Assembly: GCF_005502465.1 (NCBI RefSeq)
Contig: NZ_SCOT01000033.1
Coordinates: 1 to 34,252, forward strand
Reading direction: 5' to 3'
DNA: 34,252 bases
Source of the DNA: Sphingopyxis sp. L1A2A
Lineage (GTDB): Bacteria; Pseudomonadota; Alphaproteobacteria; Sphingomonadales; Sphingomonadaceae
The translations under genes were made by a program, and so were the position numbers. Position 1 is the stretch's first letter. Each line of letters opens with the position of its first letter. Under the pieces are notes generated by a model, which made no database searches, was not told the DNA's origin, and was given only the letters and a program-made list of their open reading frames with translations. Below, in pieces: positions 23,033 through 31,006 of this stretch.

Positions 23033-24463
23033 CTATCTCCGCAAAAATTCCGGGCTGGCGAACAGCATCGCGATGCCCTGGCCCGGGCTGTCGGCGCGGG
23101 CGATCGCTTGCCCGGTCGCGGGGGTCAGCGCATCGGCGAGGACGAGCGGCGCCAGCTGACGCGCGTCGGCGCGGTCGCCGATCCGCCCCGCGATCCGGCT
23201 CGCCAGTTCGACCCGCTGCATCAATCCCGCCGATCCGGCCCAGGTCGCGACCTTGTCGTCGTACCCCGCGGGCGATCCGGGGCGCCAGATCGGCTGGCCC
23301 AGCTGGGTGAACATCGCCGCGACATTCTGTCTTTCGCCCAGCGCCGGGATTTTCAGCGCGCGCAGCATCGACACCGTCCAGTCCCATGGTGATTTGAACA
23401 GCGTCGGCGCGGTCGTCCACGGTTCGGGCGACGCCACAAGGGCGTTATAGAGCAAGGACAAATCGCCGCCGCTTTTCAGGAAATCGGCGGCGAGCCGATC
23501 GACCAGCGCCGCGGGCGGATCGTCGGCGGTGAAATGGCGCGCCAGCTTGGTCGCGATATGGCGCGCGGTGGTGGGATGGACGGCCAGGTCGCGCAGGATC
23601 GCCTCGGCTTGTCCGGCGCCCGCGGCGTCATAGCGTCGGCCCAGCACGGTTTGTGCACCGGGTTCGTGCAGCGGCGCGATAAACACCGTCGCGCCCGGTT
23701 CGGCATCGGCGGGCATCAGCCGCTGACCCGCCCCGCGCCCGAGCCCGGCGACGGTCAGCCCGGTCAACGCCTTGGCAAAGGCGGTGACGTCGGCCTGGGT
23801 ATAGCCCGCACGTACCCCCAGCGTGTGCAGTTCCAATATTTCGCGCGCCAGATTTTCGTTCAGCCCCGGCGCCTGGCGGTTGCCGCGATTGCGGACGCGG
23901 GTCGCGAACGCGCTGTCGGGGCCGAAACTCTGCGCCTGATCGAGGTACAGCAGCATCGCGGGATGGCGCACCGCGGCGATCAACAGGTCGGCAAATTTGC
24001 CCATGATGTGCGGGCGGATCGCCTCATTCTCATAATTGCCGACAAAACCGATCACCGTCTGCTTGTCGGCCGACACCGCGAAATGATTGGCCCAGAAATG
24101 GACGAGCCGTTCGGGGAAGGGGGTTGGCGTCGCAATCGCCGCGGCCAGTCGCGCCGCGGTGGCATCGACATAATGGCGCCGGATCGCCGAGCGCGACAGC
24201 CGCCGCAATTCGGGGTCCATGCCCTGTTCGGCTTCACTCATCGGCGTTTCGGCGGCCTCGCGGCGCATTGCCTGGCGATCCTCGCGATATTCGACATAGG
24301 CGGTGGCGATCGCCGCGCGGCCCGCGAGCCCGGTCAATGCGGCGGGGGCGGGGTCATAGTCGCCAAGCTGGCGGGTCAGCCAGGCTTTCGCGTCGCCGAT
24401 CGCGGGATCGTCATAACGGCGACCCAGGCCGAAGCGGTTTGCAGCAAGATATTGGACTGCCAT
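23033..24463 (-). CDS. DUF1800 family protein
   Basis: A 476-residue DUF1800 protein. Family blocks are AANRFGLGRRYDD at the start, ERLVHFWANHFAVSADK, RHPAMLLYLDQAQS, LNENLAREILELHTLGV and GYTQADVTAFAKALTG. ATG 24463 was chosen because AAAGG lies seven bases before it and the protein then starts at the conserved motif; ATG 24478 and the longer frame to 24502 are less likely. No clear signal peptide is seen. The gene is coupled to the following DUF1501 gene. The role is unknown; the pair may act on or be exported to the cell envelope. Confidence 0.9.
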   Translation of the reverse strand: MAVQYLAANRFGLGRRYDDPAIGDAKAWLTRQLGDYDPAPAALTGLAGRAAIATAYVEYREDRQAMRREAAETPMSEAEQGMDPELRRLSRSAIRRHYVDATAARLAAAIATPTPFPERLVHFWANHFAVSADKQTVIGFVGNYENEAIRPHIMGKFADLLIAAVRHPAMLLYLDQAQSFGPDSAFATRVRNRGNRQAPGLNENLAREILELHTLGVRAGYTQADVTAFAKALTGLTVAGLGRGAGQRLMPADAEPGATVFIAPLHEPGAQTVLGRRYDAAGAGQAEAILRDLAVHPTTARHIATKLARHFTADDPPAALVDRLAADFLKSGGDLSLLYNALVASPEPWTTAPTLFKSPWDWTVSMLRALKIPALGERQNVAAMFTQLGQPIWRPGSPAGYDDKVATWAGSAGLMQRVELASRIAGRIGDRADARQLAPLVLADALTPATGQAIARADSPGQGIAMLFASPEFLRR

Positions 24464-24526
24464 GACAATGCCTTTCATGCCCCAAACGCACGATGGCCCC
24501 ATTTTGTCGCAAAGCTGTCCCAGCTG

Positions 24527-25693
24527 TCAGAGCGGCTTGTCGTAAATCTGATACACTCGGTTGACCTTGGCATCGATCGCCTCGGCGACCGCGTTCATCC
24601 CCTGATTGTCGTCGAGCACCCAGCCGATGTCGCCGCGCTCGGTGCCATAATCGCGCACCGCGTCGCGGCGGATCAGTTCGATCATCATGAACGCCAGCGT
24701 GCTCGCCATGCGGCTGTTCTGCAGCTTTTTGGCGACCCCCATCAACGGCACGCGCAGGGTGCGGCTTTTCGGCTTGTGCAGCCACCACAGCAACCGCGCC
24801 CAGTTGAACGGGAGCAGCGATCCGTCCATGTCGACCAGCAATTCGTTGATGTTGGGCAGCACGATGGTGAACGCCACCGCCTCGCCGTCTAGTTCGGCGA
24901 CGCGGACCAGATCCTCGAACACGATCGTCTTCAGTTTCTTGCCGACAAACGCGATCTCGCTGTTGGTCAGCGGGACGAACCCCCAATTGTCCGACCAGGC
25001 GTCGTTGAGCAGCCCCATGATCAGCGCGGCTTCGGCGTCGAAATTCTTCTTGTCGACCTTGCGAACCCGGATGCGCGCGTTCTTTTCGCCCGCCGCGACG
25101 ATGCGGTTCACCAGCGGCGAAAAACCTTCTTTGACATAGACATCATAGTTGATCAGCTGCTTGATCGGGCGATAGCCAGTGCCTTCGATCCAGCCGCGAT
25201 AGAGCGGGCTGTTGTGGCCCATCATCACCGTCGGGCGGTTGTCGAAACCTTCGATCAGCAGCCCGGGCTCGTCCCACACCGAAATTGACAGCGGGCCGAG
25301 TGACCGGTGCATGCCCTGACCGCGCAGCCAGTCCTCGGCGGCGGCGAGCAGTGCGCGGGTGGTTTCCTCGTCCTCGGCGTCGAGCAGGCCCCAGTTGCCG
25401 GTGCCCGGACCCATCCCCTGCTCGGCGGGCTGCGCCAGCGCAAGGTCGTCGATATGCGCCGAAATGCGCCCGACGGTGCGGCCCTTGCGGCGCGCCAGGA
25501 ACAGCTGCGCCCGGCCATGCTCAAACCAGGGATTCTTGCCCGGGGTGAGCAGGTTATAGACCTCGCCCTTCAGCGGCGGCACCCACGCCGGATCGCCGCG
25601 ATTGAGCCGAAAGGCGAGCTCGACAAACTCGCGCTTGTCATTCTTGTCCTTGACCGGGTGGATGGTGATCGGGCCGTCCGAATGTCCGCTCAT
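24527..25693 (-). CDS. GNAT-fold acyltransferase-like protein; candidate N-acyltransferase of lipid synthesis
   Basis: A 388-residue protein of a conserved GNAT-like family often labelled N-acetyltransferase. Landmarks are FVELAFRLNRGDPAWVPPL near the N-terminus, NPWFEHGRAQLFLARRKG, VGRISAHIDDL, the segment GPLSISVWDEPGLLIEGF and the late acyl-CoA-type block TLAFMMIELIRRDAV. No membrane segment is evident. ATG 25693 has AGGAA seven bases upstream; a TTG start at 25714 is unlikely. It is divergent from a fatty-acid desaturase and lies in a neighbourhood ending in serine palmitoyltransferase. Bacterial ceramide synthase of Caulobacter is reported to be GNAT-like, so ceramide N-acylation is a testable idea, not a demonstrated role. 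Confidence 0.72.
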   Translation of the reverse strand: MSGHSDGPITIHPVKDKNDKREFVELAFRLNRGDPAWVPPLKGEVYNLLTPGKNPWFEHGRAQLFLARRKGRTVGRISAHIDDLALAQPAEQGMGPGTGNWGLLDAEDEETTRALLAAAEDWLRGQGMHRSLGPLSISVWDEPGLLIEGFDNRPTVMMGHNSPLYRGWIEGTGYRPIKQLINYDVYVKEGFSPLVNRIVAAGEKNARIRVRKVDKKNFDAEAALIMGLLNDAWSDNWGFVPLTNSEIAFVGKKLKTIVFEDLVRVAELDGEAVAFTIVLPNINELLVDMDGSLLPFNWARLLWWLHKPKSRTLRVPLMGVAKKLQNSRMASTLAFMMIELIRRDAVRDYGTERGDIGWVLDDNQGMNAVAEAIDAKVNRVYQIYDKPL

Positions 25694-25812
25694 ACTGGTT
25701 TCCTGAAATGCCAACCCTATATCGGTGAGGCCGCATTACGGCATCGCGGCAGCGCTGGCGACCCGCATTTGGCCATTTTGCTGCCATGAAATCATGATGA
25801 AGAGTGCAGGTT

Positions 25813-26919
25813 ATGACGACGATCAATCCCCCGGCCGATCGGATCGCGACGCCTTTCGCGCCCATAGCGGCTAAGACGCCCAAGTCGGCAATTGCCGACG
25901 ATATGGCGATGATCCGCGCAGCGTCGGAGCTGACGCGCGACCTGACCGCGCCCAGCGCGCGCATCTATTGGACCGATTTTCTGGCGTCGGCGTTCATCGG
26001 CTATGCCGGTGTCGCGGGGGCGATTTTGGCGCCGACGACGGCGTGGGCGCTCGCCGCGGCGCTGGTCGCGATCCTCGCGCTCTATCGCGCCGGCAGCTTC
26101 ATTCACGAACTGACGCATATCCGCAAAAACGCGCTGCCGGGCTTTCGCTTCGGCTGGAACCTGCTCGTCGGCGTGCCGCTGCTGATCCCGTCCTATATGT
26201 ATGAGGGCATCCACAGCCTGCACCACAACCGCACCAAATATGGCACGGTCGACGATCCCGAATATCTGCCGCTGGCATTGATGAAGCCGTGGACGGTGCC
26301 GCTGTTCGTGGTCGCCGCGGCGTTCGCGCCAATCGCCTTGCTGTTCCGCTATGCGGTGCTGACCCCGCTGTCGTTCCTGATCCCGCCGCTGCGCCGGATC
26401 GTCGTCGAACGCTATTCGGGGATGATCATCAACCCGCTGTTCCGCCGCAAGGCACCCGACGGCGAGTTTCGCCGCATGTGGGCGTGGCAGGAAGGCGGCG
26501 CGTGGGCGTGGTCGAGCCTGCTGATCGCCGCGGGCGTGTTCGGCTGGGTGCCGCTGCGCGCGCTGCTGATCTTTGGCGCGATCGCCGCGGCGACGCTGGT
26601 GCTCAACCAGATCCGGACGCTGGTCGCGCATTTGTGGGAAAATGACGGCGAGGTACTCACCGTAACCGGACAGTTCCTCGACAGCGTCAACGTCCCGCCG
26701 CCGGGCTTGCTGCCCGAATTGTGGGCGCCGGTGGGGCTGCGCTATCATGCCCTGCACCATCTGCTGCCGGGCGTCCCCTATCACGCACTCGCCGAGGCGC
26801 ATCGCCGGTTGAAGGATGTGCTGCCCACGGATTCGCAATATCATGGCGCGAATTACGACAGCCTGCCGCAGCTGGTGCGAAATCTGGTTGCTGGTTCGGC
26901 GCGGGGTGCCGCGGCTTAG
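25813..26919 (+). CDS. Membrane fatty-acid desaturase/hydroxylase family protein
   Basis: A 368-residue integral-membrane di-iron enzyme. The three histidine boxes are HELTH (98-102), HSLHH (134-138) and HALHH (312-316), with another histidine in GVPYH. Hydrophobic pairs flank them (about 57-90, 112-130, 160-190 and 232-262). The N-terminal ~45 residues are soluble. ATG 25813 is preferred over GTG 25804. The substrate is unknown: an acyl chain of a phospholipid or sphingolipid are both possible. A family A palindromic repeat lies between its end and the convergent lptG. Confidence 0.88.
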   Translation: MTTINPPADRIATPFAPIAAKTPKSAIADDMAMIRAASELTRDLTAPSARIYWTDFLASAFIGYAGVAGAILAPTTAWALAAALVAILALYRAGSFIHELTHIRKNALPGFRFGWNLLVGVPLLIPSYMYEGIHSLHHNRTKYGTVDDPEYLPLALMKPWTVPLFVVAAAFAPIALLFRYAVLTPLSFLIPPLRRIVVERYSGMIINPLFRRKAPDGEFRRMWAWQEGGAWAWSSLLIAAGVFGWVPLRALLIFGAIAAATLVLNQIRTLVAHLWENDGEVLTVTGQFLDSVNVPPPGLLPELWAPVGLRYHALHHLLPGVPYHALAEAHRRLKDVLPTDSQYHGANYDSLPQLVRNLVAGSARGAAA

Positions 26920-26942
26920 TTATTCGAGGCTTCCCCCATTTT

Positions 26943-27014
26943 CGTCATTCCCGCGAAAGCGGGAACCCAGCGAGCCAGCGTCGCAGCTGGGTTCCCGCTT
27001 TCGCGGGAATGAGG
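26943..27014. repeat. Palindromic intergenic repeat, family A, copy 2
   Basis: A 29-bp inverted repeat with one mismatch (26943-26971 / 26986-27014) flanks a 14-base centre. It shares CGTCATtCCCGCGAAAGCGG, GACCCAGCGAGCC-like centre and right arm with the copy at 13264-13335, with paired C/T changes that keep the stem. It lies between two convergent genes and could end both transcripts. Confidence 0.9.
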
Positions 27015-27043
27015 ATGAAATGAGCGCTGGCGTAAGCCGGCCT

Positions 27044-28141
27044 CTATTCCTCGGTCCTAATCAAGATCATCTCACCAATCAGCGCGAACAATATGAACGG
27101 CCCCCATGCCGCCAGAAACGGCGAATAGGCGCCGAGGTCACCCATCGCGAGCGCGAAATTGTCTGCGACGAAATAGGCGAAGCCCAGCCCCATGCCGAGG
27201 ATCGCGCGGATAAACAGCTTGCCCGATCGCGCCAGCCCGAACGCCGCAACGGCGCCCAAAAGCGGCATCAATATCGCTGACAACGGCCCCGAAATCTTGT
27301 GCCACAGCACGCCTTTCAGCGCATTGACCGGCCGCCCTGCGGCCTCGAGGTCAGCAATCGCCGACTGCAATTGAAGGAAGGGCAATTCGTCGCCATCGAC
27401 CTGCGCCAGCGTGAACTGATCGGGGCGCACATTCTTGGCCGCGACAATCGTGCCGAGCGGCTCGACCGTGCCGGAACGGCGCAGGAAGCGCGTCGCGCCC
27501 GACAATTCCCATCCCCCCGCGACCGAGCGCGCGCTGTCGGCTTTGAGCATCGACGACAGCACTCCGCCGGTGCGTTCGTAAATCGTGACGCCGCGCAGCA
27601 CGATCGCGGGACCGCCGGTCTCGACCGTGGCCGCGTTGATCAGGTCGTCACCGTCGCGCACCCAGATGTTGCTGCGCACCCCATTGTCGGGCGGCACCCT
27701 TTTATACTCGACCTTTTGCCAGGCGCCGAGCGCCGCGGTCGAGCGGGTGACGATGCGTTCGTTGAACGCAAAGCTGATCCCGGCAACCAGCAGCGCGGCG
27801 AGGAACAGCGGCGCCAGCACCTGATGCGCCGACATCCCCGACGCCTTCATCGCCACGACTTCGCTGTTCTGGTTGAGCGTGATCAGGGTCAGGATCGTAC
27901 CGAGCAGCACCGAAAAGGGCAGGAAGGTCTCGATAATCTGCGGCAACCGCATCCCGACATAGCGCCACACGTCCGAATCGCTGTTGCCCGCGACCGCCAG
28001 GATTTTGCCGCTTTCGCCCAGCAGGTCGAGCGTCTGCAGGATCAGCACCAGCGCGAACAGGATCGAGAAGGAGCGGATCAGGAACAGGCGGCCGACGTAG
28101 AGCGCCATCGTGCGCGACGGGAAAAAATGAAGCTGGTGCAT
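27044..28141 (-). CDS. lptG: Lpt ABC-transporter permease LptG
   Basis: A 365-residue inner-membrane permease of the YjgP/YjgQ family, with three N-terminal membrane segments, a periplasmic beta-jellyroll part (~145-265) and three C-terminal segments. Typical blocks are ILQTLDLLGESGKI, LPFSVLLGTILTL, LNQNSEVVAMKASGMS (contact with LptB) and WHKISGPLSAILMPLLG. With LptF and LptB it extracts lipid from the inner membrane for delivery to the outer leaflet. The start lies one base after the lptF stop, so the pair is an operon. In sphingomonads, which lack LPS, the cargo may be a glycosphingolipid. Confidence 0.9.
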   Translation of the reverse strand: MHQLHFFPSRTMALYVGRLFLIRSFSILFALVLILQTLDLLGESGKILAVAGNSDSDVWRYVGMRLPQIIETFLPFSVLLGTILTLITLNQNSEVVAMKASGMSAHQVLAPLFLAALLVAGISFAFNERIVTRSTAALGAWQKVEYKRVPPDNGVRSNIWVRDGDDLINAATVETGGPAIVLRGVTIYERTGGVLSSMLKADSARSVAGGWELSGATRFLRRSGTVEPLGTIVAAKNVRPDQFTLAQVDGDELPFLQLQSAIADLEAAGRPVNALKGVLWHKISGPLSAILMPLLGAVAAFGLARSGKLFIRAILGMGLGFAYFVADNFALAMGDLGAYSPFLAAWGPFILFALIGEMILIRTEE

Positions 28142-28142
28142 A

Positions 28143-29363
28143 TCAGGTCAGGCTTTCCACGACCCGCGGCTTGCGCTGGAACAGCGTCATCAGCCCGCGA
28201 ATCTTTTGCGCCGCTTTCGCCGCAACGCGCTCGAGCGCGCCGATCGGCTGACCGCCCGGCACATGCGCGACGACATAATACATCCAGATCGCCAGCGCTG
28301 CGAACAGCAGGAACGGCACCCACAGCGCGATAACCGGATCGATCACGCCGCGGGCGCCCATATCCTCGGCATATTGGTTGATCTTGTGCTGGGTCACCAG
28401 CAGCACGATCGACAGGAACACCCCGAGCGACGAGGTGGATCGTTTGGGCGGGATCGCCAGCGCGATGGCGATCAGCGGGATCAGGAACATCGACAGCACT
28501 TCGACGATACGAAAGTGGAAATTGGCGCGCGATTCCAGCCGCGTCTGCTCCGACTGGCTGCTATCCTTGCCGGCGACGAACAGCTCGGGGATCGTCATTT
28601 CGCGGTCGGCGCCGCCGCGGGTGCGAAACGCCTCGATCTTGGGCAGCGGGATCGGCAGATCGTGATTGTCAAAGGTCAGCACCCGCGGCACCGAAAATTT
28701 GGGCGATTCGTGGATCAGCACCCCCTGCGACAGCCGCAGGATGATCGTGTCGGGATCGTCGGTGGCCAGGAACTGGCCGCGCGCTGCGGTCGCCGACACG
28801 CGCTGGCCGTCCCGATTGTCGCCGCGCACGAAAATGCCGCGCAGCGCGCGCCCATCGTCATAGCTTTGCTCGATCCGCAGCGTCATGCGGTCGCCCAATT
28901 TGGTGAATTCACCGACCTTGATCGACGCGCCCAAGGCGCCCGAACGCAGCTCGAACTGCAACCCTTCATAGGCGTAGCGGGCGATCGGCTGGATAAAGCC
29001 GACGATCGCCAGGTTGAGCGCCGCCAGCGCAATCGCATACGCAAACGGCACCCGCATCAGCCGCCCGAAACTCATGCCCACGCCCTTCAGCACGTCGAGC
29101 TCGCTGGTGGTCGCCAGCTTGCGAAACGCCAGCAATATGCCCAGCATTAACCCGATCGGGATACCGAGTGAGAGATATTCGGGGATGAGATTGGCGAGCA
29201 TCCGCCACACGATGCTGACCGGGCCCCCCTCGGTGGCGACGAAGTCGAACAGGCGCAGCATCTTTTCGAGCACGAGCAGCATCGCCGAGAGCACCAGCGT
29301 ACCCAGCATGGGGAATAAGATGAGACGCGCGATGTAGCGGTCGATGGCAGGCAGCTTATTCAA
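28143..29363 (-). CDS. lptF: Lpt ABC-transporter permease LptF
   Basis: A 406-residue partner of LptG with the same fold: N-terminal segments starting IDRYIARLILFPMLGTLVLS, the block EYLSLGIPIGLMLGILLAFRK, SELDVLKGVGMSFGRL, a periplasmic domain and C-terminal membrane segments (VLSMFLIPLIAIALAIPPKR). The start is TTG 29363; no ATG is in frame before it, and starting lower would remove the conserved first helix. A cytoplasmic C-terminal tail of ~40 residues is basic. The ABC subunit lptB is not in the window. Confidence 0.9.
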   Translation of the reverse strand: MNKLPAIDRYIARLILFPMLGTLVLSAMLLVLEKMLRLFDFVATEGGPVSIVWRMLANLIPEYLSLGIPIGLMLGILLAFRKLATTSELDVLKGVGMSFGRLMRVPFAYAIALAALNLAIVGFIQPIARYAYEGLQFELRSGALGASIKVGEFTKLGDRMTLRIEQSYDDGRALRGIFVRGDNRDGQRVSATAARGQFLATDDPDTIILRLSQGVLIHESPKFSVPRVLTFDNHDLPIPLPKIEAFRTRGGADREMTIPELFVAGKDSSQSEQTRLESRANFHFRIVEVLSMFLIPLIAIALAIPPKRSTSSLGVFLSIVLLVTQHKINQYAEDMGARGVIDPVIALWVPFLLFAALAIWMYYVVAHVPGGQPIGALERVAAKAAQKIRGLMTLFQRKPRVVESLT

Positions 29364-29497
29364 TCTTTCGTCGCCCCATCACCATGATTTGGCCGCAAAT
29401 GGTTCCGATATGCCGATGCAAGGGCGACAGGAACCCGTGTCGGCATGTGCATTATGCGTTTGCTGGCGTGGCTATAACCTCTGGAGGTATTGAGGTC

Positions 29498-30013
29498 ATG
29501 TCGAAAATTATACTCGCCGGGATGCTCGCCGCTGGCGCGGCCGGAGCGCTGATCGCGCCCGTCGCGGCGCAGGGTGCGGCGCTGGGTCCGGCGGCGGCGC
29601 TGTGCAACAACAATGCGACGGCAGTGCAGGTCGATGTTCGCGGTTTCAAGGCGCGCACCGGGACTGTGCGGGTCCAGATTTACAGCGCCAACAGCAGCTA
29701 TCTGGAAAAGCGCAAATGGATCGAACGGGTCGACGTGCCCGTGTCGCGCGTCGGCACGATGTCGGTGTGTGTGCCTGTCAAGCAACCGGGCAGCTATGTC
29801 GTTTCGGTGCGTCACGACATGAACGGCAACGGCAAGTCGGACCGCAGCGATGGCGCCGGACTGTCGGGTAATCCCGACATGAAGGTCAGCGATTTCATCT
29901 TCAAGCGGAAGCCCAAATTGACGACGGTCAGCTTCGCGGTCGGCGGCGCCACCAAGCGCGTTCCGGTCGTGCTGAACTACGTCAACGGCCTTTCCTTCGA
30001 CCCGGTCGAATAG
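29498..30013 (+). CDS. DUF2141 family secreted protein
   Basis: A 171-residue exported protein. The signal peptide MSKIILAGMLAAGAAGALIAPVAA leads to a beta-rich domain with the DUF2141 pattern: VRVQIYSANSSYLEKRKW, GSYVVSVRHDMNGNGKSDRS and GLSGNPDMKVSDFIFK. The DMNGNGKSD segment resembles a calcium-binding loop. GGAGG (29482-29486) and GAGG precede ATG 29498; the frame extends upstream to 29384 without a usable start. It ends eight bases before the lipid-kinase gene, so the two are probably cotranscribed. The function is unknown. Confidence 0.8.
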   Translation: MSKIILAGMLAAGAAGALIAPVAAQGAALGPAAALCNNNATAVQVDVRGFKARTGTVRVQIYSANSSYLEKRKWIERVDVPVSRVGTMSVCVPVKQPGSYVVSVRHDMNGNGKSDRSDGAGLSGNPDMKVSDFIFKRKPKLTTVSFAVGGATKRVPVVLNYVNGLSFDPVE

Positions 30014-30021
30014 CGAGAGCC

Positions 30022-30996
30022 ATGGCGAGCGTCGCACTTCTTTCCAATCCGCGTTCGACCGGCAACCGCGCCCTGTTGCCGCGGGTTCGCGAATATTGCG
30101 CGGCGCATCCCGACATTTTTCATTATGAGGTCGAGGACGTCGATCAGATCGGTGAGGCGATCCGTACCATCGCCATGGTATCGCCGCGCGTCGTCGTCAT
30201 CAACGGCGGCGACGGCACGGTGCAGGCCGCGCTGACCGAATTATATTCGGGCGGCCATTTCGGCGGCTCGCCGCCGCCGGTCGCGGTGCTGCCGAACGGC
30301 AAGACCAATTTGATCGCGCTCGACCTGGGCGCCGAGGGCGATCCGATCAAGGCGCTGCAGCGGGTGATCGAGCTGGTCAATTCGGGCCAGCTGGAAGATC
30401 ATGTGATCCAGCGCCAGCTGATCTCGCTCGACAGCGGCGGCGAAGCGCGCCCGGTGCTCGGCATGTTCCTTGGCGGCGCCTATCTTGCCGATGTGATGCT
30501 GTACTGCCGCAATCGCATCTATCCGCTTGGCCTGCCCAACGGCATTTCGCATTTTCTGGCCGCCATCCTGGGCCTGTTCGCGATGATTTTCGGCCTCGGT
30601 GGCGGGCGCCTGCCGCCCAAGCCCGAAGCGATGACAGTGTCGTTGATCCGCCAGGGCGAGTTCAAAGGCAAATTTTCGCTGCTGATCGTCACGACCCTCG
30701 AAAAACTGCTGCTCAGTATGCGCACGAACGACAAGGCTGGCGAAAGCGGACAGATGAAATTGCTCGCGGTCGAACGCGGCCTTGGCGCGCTGGTCCGCAT
30801 GCTTGGCGCGACCTGGCGCGGGACGCTGGGACAAAATCAGCTCGACGGGGTGCATTTCCAGCAAGGCGATGAAATCCGCATCGAAGGCGACCGATCCAAC
30901 GTCATCCTCGACGGCGAAATTTTCCAGGCGAAGCATGGCATGCCGATCATCCTGACATCGACGCAGCCGGTTCCGTTCCTGCGTCTCGCCGCCTGA
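30022..30996 (+). CDS. Lipid kinase, LCB5/diacylglycerol-kinase family
   Basis: A 324-residue kinase of the DAGK/LCB5 family, which phosphorylates diacylglycerol, sphingoid bases or ceramide. It begins SVALLSNPRSTGNR, has the nucleotide-binding GGDGT at 62-66 (VVVINGGDGTVQAAL) and a PNGKTNLIA motif at 91-99 in place of the usual PxGTxND. A hydrophobic segment (~172-196, GISHFLAAILGLFAMIFGL) suggests membrane association. The C-terminal half has the expected beta-sandwich with DGVHFQQGDEIRIEGD. Neighbours (a Tam41-like protein and, further on, serine palmitoyltransferase) favour a sphingolipid substrate; Caulobacter has a ceramide kinase in a similar setting. That assignment is inference. Confidence 0.85.
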   Translation: MASVALLSNPRSTGNRALLPRVREYCAAHPDIFHYEVEDVDQIGEAIRTIAMVSPRVVVINGGDGTVQAALTELYSGGHFGGSPPPVAVLPNGKTNLIALDLGAEGDPIKALQRVIELVNSGQLEDHVIQRQLISLDSGGEARPVLGMFLGGAYLADVMLYCRNRIYPLGLPNGISHFLAAILGLFAMIFGLGGGRLPPKPEAMTVSLIRQGEFKGKFSLLIVTTLEKLLLSMRTNDKAGESGQMKLLAVERGLGALVRMLGATWRGTLGQNQLDGVHFQQGDEIRIEGDRSNVILDGEIFQAKHGMPIILTSTQPVPFLRLAA

Positions 30997-31006
30997 ACGC
31001 GCGCGC

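Noticed and set aside
29430..29460. GGAAC followed by CGTT upstream of the DUF2141 gene
   Set aside because: The spacer is 22 bases, too long for an EcfG promoter (about 16-17).
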